A stretch of DNA of 64,000 bases from Henriciella marina (GCF_027213945.1 NZ_JAPWGW010000003.1:372001-436000), one strand, 5' to 3'. Shown: positions 55,587 to 63,210, numbered from the stretch's first letter. The notes: generated from the letters alone by a model not told the origin. Program-made: numbers and translations.

Positions 55587-57218
55587 ATGGGCGATAGCAT
55601 CTATAATCTCGGCGATATGCTCGACGCTGTCGGCGCGGAGCTGGGTGAGGAACACCCTGCCCTCATTCACGGCGACCGGGTCATAAGCTGGCCTGAAATG
55701 ACAAAGCGCTCGAACAATCTTGCGCGGGAGCTGCGCGCAATGGGCGTCGAAAGCGGCGACAAGGCCGGCTTCTATCTCCGCAATCAGCCGGAATACATGG
55801 AAGCTCTGGTCGCCTGCTTCAAAGGCCGCTTCACCCATGTGAACGTCAATTATCGCTATCTCGACGATGAGCTGACCTATATTTTCGACAATTCGGACTC
55901 CGCCGTGGTCTTCTTTGACCGCGAATTTCGCGAGCATGTCGAACGGGTCCGCGAGCGCCTGCCGAAAGTGAAGGTCTGGGTCGAGATTGGCGGCGACGGC
56001 TCCGACACGCCGGACTTTGCCGTGGATTACGAAACGCTGGCGGCCAAGGGCGATGGCAAGCCGCTCGATATCGAGCGCTCCGACGACGATCTCATCTTTC
56101 TCTATACCGGCGGCACGACCGGCATGCCGAAGGGCGTAATGTGGAGCCACAAGATCTGGCGCGAAAGCTCACGCCAGTCGATGATGTCGATCTATGGCTT
56201 TGCGCCTGACAACATGGCCGAGCATCTCGCCTTCATGCATGAGGTTGGCAAGCATGGCCGTCAGCTGCCTGCCTGCCCGCTCATGCATGGCACCGGCCTC
56301 TTTACGGCCATGGGCTCGATCATCTCTGGCGGCTGTATCGTGACGCTGGAGAACACCAAGACGTTTGATCCTGAAGAGCTCTGGTCGACGGTTGACCGGC
56401 GCGGCGTCACGGCCATGGCAATTGTTGGCGATGCCTTTGCCAAGCCCATGCTCCGCGTCCTCGAAGAGAACCCTAGAAAATATGACCTTTCTTCGGTCCA
56501 GACCATTACAAGCTCTGGCGTAATGTGGTCGATGGAGGTCAAGCGCGGACTCATCGAGCACATGCCGCAGGTCGCTTTGATGGACAGTTTTGGCGCGTCT
56601 GAAGCGGTCGGGTTCGGCATGTCGGTAACCACCGCTGAAGGCACGCAGAAGACCGCGCGCTTTACGCTTGGCGAGGACTGCAAGGTCTTCACCGAAGACC
56701 GAAAGGAAGTGAAACCGGGCTCTGGCATTCCGGGTTTCATTGCGCGCGGCGGGGCCGTACCGCTTGGTTATTACAAGGACCCGGAGAAGACCAAATCGAC
56801 CTTCTGGGAGGTGGACGGCGTGCGCTATGCGGTCCCTGGCGACTGGTGCACGGTCGAGGAAGACGGCACGATCACGCTGCTCGGACGCGGGTCCAACTGT
56901 ATCAACTCGGCGGGTGAGAAGATCTACCCCGAAGAGGTCGAAGAAGCCCTTAAGAATCATGATGCGGTGCGCGATGCGCTGGTCGTCGGCCTTGCCGATG
57001 AGAAGTGGGGCCAGGCAGTGACGGCGGTCGTCGAGCTCAATGACGGCGCCTCTGTCGACGAAGACACGCTGCGCGCTTTCGTCCAGACCCAGCTCGCCCG
57101 CTACAAGGCGCCGAAGCGCATTCTGTTCAAGGACAGCCTGGGCCGCGCGCCGAATGGCAAGGCGGACTACAAATCGATCAAGTCGTACGCGATGGACAGC
57201 CTCGGCGTTTCGGCCTGA
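55587..57218 (+). CDS. Acyl-CoA synthetase (AMP-forming)
   Basis: A member of the ANL superfamily that activates fatty or other carboxylic acids to acyl-CoA via an acyl-adenylate. The 543 residues contain the phosphate-binding FLYTGGTTGMPKGVMWSH (about 172-189) and the central MHGTGLFTAM region. The hinge and A8 motif is GRGSNCINSAGEKIYPEEVEEAL, and the catalytic lysine of A10 is in PNGKADYK. GGAGGAACGTCACACT precedes the ATG. A 17-bp perfect hairpin stands 17 bases after the stop. Confidence 0.9.
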   Translation: MGDSIYNLGDMLDAVGAELGEEHPALIHGDRVISWPEMTKRSNNLARELRAMGVESGDKAGFYLRNQPEYMEALVACFKGRFTHVNVNYRYLDDELTYIFDNSDSAVVFFDREFREHVERVRERLPKVKVWVEIGGDGSDTPDFAVDYETLAAKGDGKPLDIERSDDDLIFLYTGGTTGMPKGVMWSHKIWRESSRQSMMSIYGFAPDNMAEHLAFMHEVGKHGRQLPACPLMHGTGLFTAMGSIISGGCIVTLENTKTFDPEELWSTVDRRGVTAMAIVGDAFAKPMLRVLEENPRKYDLSSVQTITSSGVMWSMEVKRGLIEHMPQVALMDSFGASEAVGFGMSVTTAEGTQKTARFTLGEDCKVFTEDRKEVKPGSGIPGFIARGGAVPLGYYKDPEKTKSTFWEVDGVRYAVPGDWCTVEEDGTITLLGRGSNCINSAGEKIYPEEVEEALKNHDAVRDALVVGLADEKWGQAVTAVVELNDGASVDEDTLRAFVQTQLARYKAPKRILFKDSLGRAPNGKADYKSIKSYAMDSLGVSA

Positions 57219-57543
57219 GGTCTCAAGACACGTGAACTATCCGACCGGATGAGCACTTTTCATCCGGTCGGATAGTCGCGTGTTTTCATGGTGCAGTGAC
57301 GGTGTACTGGCGGTGTTTCTGCCGGTGCAGCGATCAGCACACTCGAAACCCACCGCAGAGCCCGGTCGCGGATCACGTGCCCGTTTCCCGGCCACCAGCC
57401 CGATCCCGCCTCTGACCTTCGCGCCACCTTCAGACCGCACAGCCTACTGTGGCAGACTTTGATCAGTCCGGTGTTCCGCCCGGCGCGAATCCGTGGACGG
57501 TGGTCCATCACTCAAATCATCCGGTAGAAAGAGGGCCAAGAGA
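57219..57543. other. Gene-free stretch with a long hairpin
   Basis: These 325 bases hold the perfect 17-bp stem at 57236-57276 and, after it, GC-rich sequence rich in short direct repeats such as CGGTG (57300-57350). No frame with a usable start, ribosome site and codon bias is seen on either strand. The last 50 bases are the leader of the small membrane-protein gene. Confidence 0.5.
57236..57276. terminator. Perfect 17-bp hairpin after the acyl-CoA synthetase gene
   Basis: Arms ACTATCCGACCGGATGA and TCATCCGGTCGGATAGT enclose a 7-base GCACTTT loop. No T-run follows; GCGCGTGTTTTC appears 1 base after. Length and perfection exceed the usual terminator, so it may be a bidirectional block, a protein site or a mobile-repeat copy. 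Confidence 0.65.
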
Positions 57544-57870
57544 ATGCAGATGAGACAGAGAGACGGGCAACTGAGCTATGGCAGCGCTTATAAACTCTTC
57601 TTCGTTGGCTGGGTCTGCGGCTGGGCCCTGCTGTTCATCCCCTTTCTTCTGATCATGGTGATCATGACGGCAGGCGGCGGCACAGCGACGATTGATGGCG
57701 AGGCTTATTCGGGCATGGGAGACATGATGGCGATGTTGCCCGCGCTCATCTTTTTCCCGATCATCATCGCCATTCAAGGGGTCATCGCCGCTGCCGCAAT
57801 GACAGCTGGTATCTGGCTTTACCGGCGGGTGCGGCCGGTCACGATCAGCGGCAGTGAGGACGTTTTCTAA
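57544..57870 (+). CDS. Small two-helix membrane protein
   Basis: A 108-residue protein with a short polar N-terminus (MQMRQRDGQLSYG), two long hydrophobic segments (about 15-42 and 60-93), and an intervening loop rich in Gly (TAGGGTATIDGEAYSGMG). The C-terminus RRVRPVTISGSEDVF is cytoplasmic by the positive-inside rule. I do not recognise a family. The frame opens 51 bases earlier with an unrelated GPSLKSSGRKRAK stretch, so ATG 57544 is chosen. Confidence 0.62.
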   Translation: MQMRQRDGQLSYGSAYKLFFVGWVCGWALLFIPFLLIMVIMTAGGGTATIDGEAYSGMGDMMAMLPALIFFPIIIAIQGVIAAAAMTAGIWLYRRVRPVTISGSEDVF

Positions 57871-57921
57871 GCCCATCCTGCGGGGAAGGTGACGGCAGGC
57901 GGAAGGGGGCAAGGCCACATA

Positions 57922-58272
57922 ATGCGTGAAGGTGCGAAGACGAAGCTTGCACGTGCGATGCGCAAGGCGCCGACATCGGCAGAAGCGAAGTTGTGGGCCA
58001 GGCTGCGCAGGCGGCAGGTCGTAAATTGCCGGTTCAGGCGCCAGCATCCAGTTGGGCCCTTCGTCGCGGACTTTGCCTGTGTCGAGCGGAAAGTGATTGT
58101 CGAGGTTGATGGGGCGACACATTCGACGGAAGCTGAATGGGCACATGACCTTAAGCGAACAGAATTTCTGGAGGCCGAAGGCTGGAAGGTCGTGCGGGCA
58201 AGCAATGCAGAGGTCTATGAAAATTTGGAGGGCGTGCTGGAAGGCATCAGGCTTGCCTTGGTCGAGAGGTAG
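57922..58272 (+). CDS. DUF559 endonuclease-like protein
   Basis: DUF559 proteins share the very-short-patch-repair/restriction-endonuclease fold. The 116-residue product has LARAMRKAPTSAEAKLWARL, RRQHPVGPFVADFACVERKV with the catalytic aspartate in VADF, VIVEVDGATHSTEAEWAHD with the E-x-D-type acid pair, and the FLEAEGWKVVRASNAEVYENL tail. The in-frame GTG 57889 adds 11 unlikely residues; ATG 57922 has AAGG upstream. It is followed at once by tandem palindromes, a setting often seen for this family. Confidence 0.86.
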   Translation: MREGAKTKLARAMRKAPTSAEAKLWARLRRRQVVNCRFRRQHPVGPFVADFACVERKVIVEVDGATHSTEAEWAHDLKRTEFLEAEGWKVVRASNAEVYENLEGVLEGIRLALVER

Positions 58273-58283
58273 TCGCCCCCTCC

Positions 58284-58366
58284 GCCCTGCCGGGCACCTC
58301 CCCCGCACGCGGGGGAGGATGGCGCACCATTGGCGTCGGTCCTTCTTCCCCCGTTTACGGGGGAAG
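58284..58366. repeat. Tandem palindromic repeats after the DUF559 gene
   Basis: Three hairpins in 83 bases: GCCC-TGCC-GGGC (58284-58295), CCTCCCCCG-CACG-CGGGGGAGG (58297-58318), and CTTCCCCCG-TTTA-CGGGGGAAG (58345-58366). The two larger ones differ only by a C-T change near the outer edge and by the loop, so they look like two copies of one repeat unit. They resemble the intergenic palindromes scattered through many alphaproteobacterial genomes and often placed near DUF559 genes. Confidence 0.75.
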
Positions 58367-58457
58367 TGGCACGCGAAGGCGGGTCGATGGGGGCCTTTCT
58401 CCGACAACCTGAAAGCTTTCCTTCCCCATCACACCTTCGCCATGGCATAGACGCCCC

Positions 58458-59336
58458 ATGGCTGACGATCAGATGACAGGGCTTGTCCCGCCGCTTTTTG
58501 CCGATGTGCCGAAGAGCGTGTCCTTCAAGAAATTGCGCAAGCGGATTGTGCGCAATGCGCTGCAGGCGGTTGACCAGTATGGCATGGTTGACCGGGCGCG
58601 TACCGGACCGCCGCCAAAATGGCTGGTCTGCCTGTCGGGCGGCAAGGATAGCTATGGGCTGCTGGCGGCGCTGATCGACCTGAAATGGCAAGGCGCGCTT
58701 CCGGTGAAGCTGATTGCCTGCAACCTCGATCAGGGCCAGCCGGGTTTCCCCAAACACGTCCTGCCCGAATGGCTGGACAAGGTAGGCGTCAGATACCGGA
58801 TCGAGACCGAAGACACCTATTCCATCGTGACGGAAAAAGTGCCGGAGAACCGGACCTTCTGTTCGATGTGTTCGCGCCTGCGCCGGGGTATCCTCTACCG
58901 CATTGCGCGCGAGGAAGGCTGCGAGGCCATCGTGCTCGGCCACCACCGCGATGATGCGCTGGAAACGTTCATGATGAACCTCATCCATGGGGGCCGGATG
59001 GCAGCGATGCCGCCAAAGTTGCTCAATGATGCGGGCGATCTCTTTGTGCTGCGCCCGCTGATCACCTGCGCCGAGGATGACCTCGCAAAATTCGCCGAGG
59101 CGATGGAATTCCCGATCATCCCCTGCAACCTCTGCGGGTCGCAGGACGGGCTACAGCGTCAGGCCATGAAGGCCATGCTGGACGAGTGGGAGCGCAAGAA
59201 ACCCGGCGTGCGGCAGGTCATGGCGCATGCGCTGGCGACCGTGCGGCCGAGCCATCTGCACGACCCGCGCGTGTTTGACTTTGCGGGCCTCGCGCTTGGC
59301 GGCATCGGCGAGGATGACCCGAACGTGCCGTTCTGA
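58458..59336 (+). CDS. ttcA: tRNA 2-thiocytidine biosynthesis protein TtcA
   Basis: TtcA thiolates cytidine 32 in several tRNAs using an iron-sulfur cluster and ATP. The 292-residue protein has the PP-loop [11 protein letters not shown] (60-70). Two CxxC motifs are present, [11 protein letters not shown] and [11 protein letters not shown], which hold the cluster. [16 protein letters not shown] and [18 protein letters not shown] are family stretches. The residues RPSHLHD near the end are also typical. It converges with the TPR gene 2 bases beyond its stop. Confidence 0.93.
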   Translation: MADDQMTGLVPPLFADVPKSVSFKKLRKRIVRNALQAVDQYGMVDRARTGPPPKWLVCLSGGKDSYGLLAALIDLKWQGALPVKLIACNLDQGQPGFPKHVLPEWLDKVGVRYRIETEDTYSIVTEKVPENRTFCSMCSRLRRGILYRIAREEGCEAIVLGHHRDDALETFMMNLIHGGRMAAMPPKLLNDAGDLFVLRPLITCAEDDLAKFAEAMEFPIIPCNLCGSQDGLQRQAMKAMLDEWERKKPGVRQVMAHALATVRPSHLHDPRVFDFAGLALGGIGEDDPNVPF

Positions 59337-59338
59337 GC

Positions 59339-59875
59339 CTATCCAGCGCCGTTAAGGCGCCGTTCGCATTCTTCGACGCGGTTGGCGTTCCGGGCAGACG
59401 CATAGAGGTCGCGCGCTTCACGCCAGTAATCGACCGCCTCACCATGATCATCCAGCCAGTCGTAGATCCGGGCAAGCGCGCGGATCCCATTGGCGAGCGT
59501 GTCAGGTGGAATGTCCTCTATTGAACGATAGAGGTCGAGGGCGTCCTCATAGTGGGTCTTGGCAAGTCCGAAGCGACCCAGTTCAACCGTTATATCGCCA
59601 AGATGGCGGATGACGTGAGCTGTCACCAAAGGACCGACATCTTCGCGGCGACAGAGATTGGCAGCTTCGACATAGAGGCGCTCGGCCCGCTGAAATTCGT
59701 GCTCGTCGCGATAGATCTGCCCCTTGGCCATCAGCGCCCGCACAAGAAGTTCCGGGTCGGCCTGGCCGCGGGCGAGTTCCAGCGCGTCGGTCGCAAGTTC
59801 ATGAGCGTCGTCGGGGCTGGCGTCCCGCCGGGCGATATAGACCCGGTCTATCAACTGCCGGAAATCCTGTTTCAT
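59339..59875 (-). CDS. Tetratricopeptide repeat protein
   Basis: The 178-residue protein is a chain of helix pairs with TPR-like positions: LLVRALMAKGQIYRDEHEFQRAERLYVEA, then HVIRHLGDITVELGRFGLAKTHYEDALDLY, then ANGIRALARIYDWLDDHGEAVDYWREARDLY (each quoted loosely by its core residues). There is no signal peptide. Such proteins act as protein-binding scaffolds; no partner is identifiable. It converges with ttcA. Confidence 0.75.
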   Translation of the reverse strand: MKQDFRQLIDRVYIARRDASPDDAHELATDALELARGQADPELLVRALMAKGQIYRDEHEFQRAERLYVEAANLCRREDVGPLVTAHVIRHLGDITVELGRFGLAKTHYEDALDLYRSIEDIPPDTLANGIRALARIYDWLDDHGEAVDYWREARDLYASARNANRVEECERRLNGAG

Positions 59876-59927
59876 GATCCTCCCGACATAGCAGATTTCA
59901 ACACGTCTGGCGACTGAAAGCAGAGCG

Positions 59928-60146
59928 CTAGTCGCCTACCCAGCCGAAGACATCTTCCAGCCCGACCCCGAACACGCGCGAGATGCGGAAGGCGCTTTCG
60001 AGCGAGGGGGAGTAGCGCCCCTGCTCAATCGCGATGATGGTCTGGCGGGTGACGCCGATCGCTTCGCCAAGGGCGGCCTGTGACATGGCCCCGTGGGCTT
60101 CGCGCAGCTCCTTGACCCGGTTTGTGATGGGGGGACGTTTTGCCAT
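59928..60146 (-). CDS. Small HTH (Xre/Cro-like) transcriptional regulator
   Basis: A 72-residue single-domain regulator. The helix-turn-helix is AALGEAIGVTRQTIIAIEQGRYSPS (about 25-49), with the Ser-Leu-x-x-A-x-x-I helix 5 after it. A short GLEDVF C-terminus follows, with no ligand domain. It starts 4 bases beyond the stop of the upstream membrane-protein gene, so it is the last gene of a three-gene operon and probably controls it through the TTTGAC dyads at 61066-61114. Confidence 0.88.
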   Translation of the reverse strand: MAKRPPITNRVKELREAHGAMSQAALGEAIGVTRQTIIAIEQGRYSPSLESAFRISRVFGVGLEDVFGWVGD

Positions 60147-60150
60147 CGGC

Positions 60151-60573
60151 CTAGACCCCGGCGCGGTAATAGACGATGCGGGCGGCGTATTCTGCAATCT
60201 GCGAGACCATCAGGACGCCGAAGGCCGCATGGAAAAGCTGGTTGCCATCATAATTGTTGAGGTAGCCGCCAAGCGCGCTGATCAGGCCCATGCCGAGCAC
60301 GAGGCCAGCTATGTTACCCGCGCGCGCGGCGACGAGCTTGTCGCGTTCATCCATGGCGTCATTAGCCTCTGACGGTCTGCTGACGGCGATCAGGATGTGA
60401 CCGAGGATCGACAGGATGACGATCACGACGATGTAGACAATGACGAGTGGCAGGACAGGCGGGGCGAGCTGCTCCATCCCTTCTGACATGGCGGCAACGG
60501 TTCTGAAGTAGAAGGCCATGCCGGCGATCATGATAAGACCCATGACCCAGGCGGATTTTTCGTGGAAAGACAT
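60151..60573 (-). CDS. Membrane protein, paralogue of the next gene (DUF2178-like)
   Basis: The 140-residue protein starts MSFHEKSAW. It has four hydrophobic segments (about 9-28, 41-64, 88-107, 112-132), a central cytoplasmic loop with MDERDKLVAARA, and the end AARIVYYRAGV. It shares MSFxEK, the DERD(R/K)(I/L)V motif and the general segment order with the neighbour upstream. Proteins of this type are often next to short Xre regulators (as here). The start 60573 has AAAAGGAACCCGAACA before it. Confidence 0.7.
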   Translation of the reverse strand: MSFHEKSAWVMGLIMIAGMAFYFRTVAAMSEGMEQLAPPVLPLVIVYIVVIVILSILGHILIAVSRPSEANDAMDERDKLVAARAGNIAGLVLGMGLISALGGYLNNYDGNQLFHAAFGVLMVSQIAEYAARIVYYRAGV

Positions 60574-60604
60574 TGTTCGGGTTCCTTTTGACTGACGGCG
60601 CCGT

Positions 60605-61024
60605 TCAGACGGCCATCTGGTAGAAGCGGATCTTTGCGCCCGCCTCGAGAAGGGTCGCGGCAAGCTGGATGGCGACAATCGCATAGAGCGCGTCCCATTT
60701 GCTGAAATCGAAGACGAAGAGCAGCAGGATGAGGCCCGTCAGCGCGAAGCCGTAGAAATGCATGGCCGGCAGGGCCGCCTTCATATTGACGATGCGGTCA
60801 CGCTCATCACTCGGCGCTTCGGCGTCTTCCGGGTCGCGCGCCGCGATGACGATGGCGCCAATGGTCATGAGGATGAACCAGACGACATAGGCAATAATGA
60901 CCGGGACCGCCGACTCTGCGGGCGAACCGGCCGCCGTCTGGCGTAGATACCCGTAGCCCAATGCGGCAAGCGTGAGCGCCGTGACAGCGACAATGATCCA
61001 GTTGAACTTTTCCCTGAATGACAT
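60605..61024 (-). CDS. Membrane protein, first gene of the HTH operon (DUF2178-like)
   Basis: The 139-residue protein has MSFREKFNW at the start, four hydrophobic segments, and the SDERDRIVNMKAA loop that is shared with its paralogue downstream. The C-terminus LEAGAKIRFYQMAV is basic. Function is unknown. Its start faces the transposase promoter region across 133 bases. Two copies of one family in tandem with a small HTH suggest a self-regulated membrane response unit. Confidence 0.7.
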   Translation of the reverse strand: MSFREKFNWIIVAVTALTLAALGYGYLRQTAAGSPAESAVPVIIAYVVWFILMTIGAIVIAARDPEDAEAPSDERDRIVNMKAALPAMHFYGFALTGLILLLFVFDFSKWDALYAIVAIQLAATLLEAGAKIRFYQMAV

Positions 61025-61048
61025 GGGAAGATTCCTTCATGTAAAATA

Positions 61049-61115
61049 TATCTGACACGACAGATAGTCAAAGATTTTTGACTTGTCAAATATTTCGGAC
61101 ATTATGTATTTGACA
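61049..61115. promoter_or_regulatory. Clustered dyads (TTTGAC/GTCAAA), candidate HTH operator
   Basis: TATCTG-N6-CAGATA lies at 61049-61066. AGTCAAA-GATT-TTTGACT (61066-61083) is a perfect 7-bp dyad, and it shares its right arm with TTTGAC-TT-GTCAAA (61077-61090). A fourth TTTGAC is at 61109-61114 and forms the -35 of the transposase promoter. The dense overlap fits an autoregulatory site for the small HTH protein, and it would also reach the transposase promoter. Confidence 0.58.
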
Positions 61116-61138
61116 AACCCAGAGCGCGAGGCTATGTA
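61110..61138 (+). promoter_or_regulatory. Sigma-70-type promoter of the transposase gene
   Basis: TTGACA (61110-61115), a 17-base spacer and TATGTA (61133-61138) give an almost consensus promoter. Transcription would start near 61145. AGGAG stands about 7 bases before the start ATG at 61158. Confidence 0.68.
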
Positions 61139-61157
61139 GAGGGCATAGGAGAAACCC

Positions 61158-62129
61158 ATGTCCATTCTGTCCAAGCCATACTTTCACGATGAGAAAGCAG
61201 CGTTCGAATACGTTGAGTCCATCCTGTGGGCTGACGGCCCGGAGTGTCCGCACTGCGGTGGACTGGAGCGCGCCTACAAGCTGGAAGGCGTGCGCACTAA
61301 AGCGAGTCGCAAAAACCCGGAAGGCAAGGAGCGTCACGGCCTCTGGAAGTGCGGTCACTGCCGCAAGCAATTCACCGTGCGCAAGGGCACCATCTTTGAA
61401 GAGAGCCATCTGCCGCTGACCAAGTGGCTGCAAGCTATCTACCTCATGGTGTCCAGCAAGAAGGGCATCAGCGCCCACCAGCTGCACCGTGTTCTGGAGG
61501 TTCAGTACAAGACCGCTTGGTTCCTCGCGCACCGTATCCGTGAAGCCATGCGTGAAGGCGCGTTCGACGTGTTCGGTAATGGCGGTGGCGGCGTGGAGGT
61601 CGATGAAACTTTCTTCGGTAAGGAGCCACACAGCACCGCTGGCCGTCGCAAGCGCGCACGCAGCCTGCACGACAAGATGAAAGTTCTGACCCTTGTGGAC
61701 CGCAACACCAAGCAGGCCCGCTCTATGGTCATCGATAGCACCCGCCGCGAAGAAATCGTGCCGATCCTGAACGCGAACCTCTCCAAAGAGGCGTACATTC
61801 TAACCGACGAAGCGCGCCAGTATCAGAGCCTGTCCTTCTACCTGTCCGGTCAGAAGCATGACCGCGTGAACCACGGCAAAGGCGAGTACGTCAGCTTCAA
61901 GAACCCAGAGGTCCACACCCAGACCGTGGAGAACTACTACAGCGTGTTCAAGCGTGGCATGAAAGGCACCTACCAGCACTGTGCCAAGCACCACCTGCAC
62001 CGCTATCTGGCAGAGTTCGATTTCCGCTATAACCACCGTTCCGCGAACGGCGTTGAAGATGGAGAACGTGCTGCGCTTGCCCTGCGCGGCGTGAAGGGCA
62101 AGCGCCTCACGTATCAAAATGCTGGTTGA
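61158..62129 (+). CDS. IS1595-family (ISXO2-like) transposase
   Basis: The 323-residue protein has an N-terminal zinc ribbon (Cys30, Cys33, Cys65, Cys68). A DDE-type core has acidic residues Asp149 in VEVDETFFG, Asp217 in ILTDEARQY, and the Glu of HTQTVENYYSVFKRG near 258. The family tail KHHLHRYLAEFDFRYNHR follows. All parts are intact. Arginine codons are mostly CGT/CGC with many CGT, unlike the CGC-heavy neighbours, so it was probably transferred. No clear terminal inverted repeats were found, and the element's ends are not defined. Confidence 0.9.
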   Translation: MSILSKPYFHDEKAAFEYVESILWADGPECPHCGGLERAYKLEGVRTKASRKNPEGKERHGLWKCGHCRKQFTVRKGTIFEESHLPLTKWLQAIYLMVSSKKGISAHQLHRVLEVQYKTAWFLAHRIREAMREGAFDVFGNGGGGVEVDETFFGKEPHSTAGRRKRARSLHDKMKVLTLVDRNTKQARSMVIDSTRREEIVPILNANLSKEAYILTDEARQYQSLSFYLSGQKHDRVNHGKGEYVSFKNPEVHTQTVENYYSVFKRGMKGTYQHCAKHHLHRYLAEFDFRYNHRSANGVEDGERAALALRGVKGKRLTYQNAG

Positions 62130-62177
62130 CAAGCGCGAATCATTGACGAATCGCAAATAACTTGCTACGTCAAGAAT

Positions 62178-62252
62178 TAATCCGATGCTTCGGCGGTCGG
62201 TAAACGATGGTACACAATCCATCAGGCGAGGCGAGAGCCTCGCCTTTGTTTT
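62178..62252 (+). ncRNA. Candidate small RNA with three successive hairpins
   Basis: Upstream lies TTGACG (62143-62148), a 17-base gap and TACGTC (62166-62171), a possible weak promoter. The following 75 bases fold as CCGA-TGCTTCGGCGG-TCGG with a TTCG tetraloop (62182-62200), GATGG-TACACAAT-CCATC (62206-62223), and immediately AGGCGAGGC-GAGA-GCCTCGCCT plus TTGTTTT. Promoter, structured body and terminator without an open frame is the sRNA layout. It could instead be the 3' end of the transposase message. Confidence 0.38.
62224..62252 (+). terminator. Terminator downstream of the transposase gene
   Basis: A perfect 9-bp stem AGGCGAGGC/GCCTCGCCT with a GAGA loop is followed by TTGTTTT. Its T-tract reaches the end of the DUF3800 gene on the other strand. 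Confidence 0.88.
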
Positions 62253-63030
62253 ATGGGAAGCGCTTCATTCCGTATCCAATCACCCTTCCCCTAGCGGAGC
62301 GGTGATACTTCTCAGCTGCAAGTATCTGACTAACCCGTCTGGCGAATGGGCCAAGTTCCACTGGGTGACGGTCGCAATGTCGGCAAAACATGTGACTAGG
62401 GTGGGCTATCATATCGCACAATTGCAGGCCCGAAACATTGTCTTTTTTGGTTCTGAATTTCAGTTTTGACGCTCGGAGACGTTGCTGAAATTCATTTGCT
62501 GGAACGTAATAAGTGCCGCTATTTCTTACTTCAGAGTACGCCTCCTGAAGAAGTCCGTCTTTCTTCTTTCCTCGGGATTCTGGCATGATATCGCCAATGG
62601 TGTCCTGGTCCTTTAAAAATAGCGCGTACTTTTCCACCAGAACCTCCATCAACCAATGATAAGGATGTCGATTTTTCCAGTGCTTCTGTCGGAGCATCCA
62701 CGCTTTGTCGATTATGACTGTAATCACTCGATAATCGGCTGTCCGGAATATGTTGATTAGCGCCGCATCGAAGTGCGCAGCTACTGTTGTGTCCCTAAGT
62801 ATCTCGAACGGCCCTTTTCGCCCAACTACATCAGATCTATGCAGATTGATCGGCTCGTCTGGATCGTGTCTGATTATATTGAACTTGATATCGTTTATGC
62901 GGCGCGTGAGATCGTCATTAACCGTGCCCAGTTTCATGACAACGCCGGATAAGCTAAGGTAGCGATGCTTATCCACATCCAGATGATTGAGGCCGTCCGT
63001 GCCCACTTCGTCCAAATACAATCTGTACAT
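62251..63030 (-). CDS. DUF3800 domain protein
   Basis: DUF3800 proteins have an RNase H-like fold. The 259-residue product starts MYRLYLDEVGTDG with the Asp-Glu pair (7-8) expected at the metal site. It has INLHRSDVVGRKGPF, VITVIIDKAWMLRQKHW, and GLQLCDMIAHPSHMF with the later acid. No biochemical role is established. The base composition is clearly more AT-rich than its surroundings (62460-62960), a sign of recent transfer. It is adjacent to the transposase and divergent from a small conserved gene. Confidence 0.85.
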   Translation of the reverse strand: MYRLYLDEVGTDGLNHLDVDKHRYLSLSGVVMKLGTVNDDLTRRINDIKFNIIRHDPDEPINLHRSDVVGRKGPFEILRDTTVAAHFDAALINIFRTADYRVITVIIDKAWMLRQKHWKNRHPYHWLMEVLVEKYALFLKDQDTIGDIMPESRGKKKDGLLQEAYSEVRNSGTYYVPANEFQQRLRASKLKFRTKKDNVSGLQLCDMIAHPSHMFCRHCDRHPVELGPFARRVSQILAAEKYHRSARGRVIGYGMKRFP

Positions 63031-63057
63031 GAGTCGTTATCGCACAGGAGAAAGTCT

Positions 63058-63210
63058 TTGGGAAAGTCACAACTCGACAAATTCAAAGAGGCCGCCCGTG
63101 AAGCCGAATGCGACACGGATGAAAAGGCGTTTGAAGAAGCGTTGAAGAAGGTGGCGAAAGCGCCGCCCGGTAAGTCCGAAAAAACAGACGAAGACGAACC
63201 CGGCGAATAG
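63058..63210 (+). CDS. Small conserved acidic protein
   Basis: The start is TTG at 63058 with AGGAGA 6 bases before it. The 50-residue product is MGKSQLDKFKEAAREAECD, a predicted helix, then DEKAFEEALKKVAKAPPGK and a Glu/Asp tail. The LDKFKEAAREAECDTDE...F-EE-LKK pattern recurs in many alphaproteobacterial accessory regions, but I know no function. The stop TAG forms part of the terminator stem. Its divergent start from DUF3800 suggests shared control. Confidence 0.7.
   Translation: MGKSQLDKFKEAAREAECDTDEKAFEEALKKVAKAPPGKSEKTDEDEPGE

Noticed and set aside
58273-58457. A CRISPR-like array in the palindromic tract
   Set aside because: The units are palindromes with unequal 1-26 base gaps and only two near-copies, so they are REP-like repeats and not repeat-spacer units.
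61041-62260. Terminal inverted repeats bounding an IS1595-family element
   Set aside because: I compared the two flanks in inverted orientation and found only scattered short matches such as GCGAGGCT, which is not enough to set the ends.
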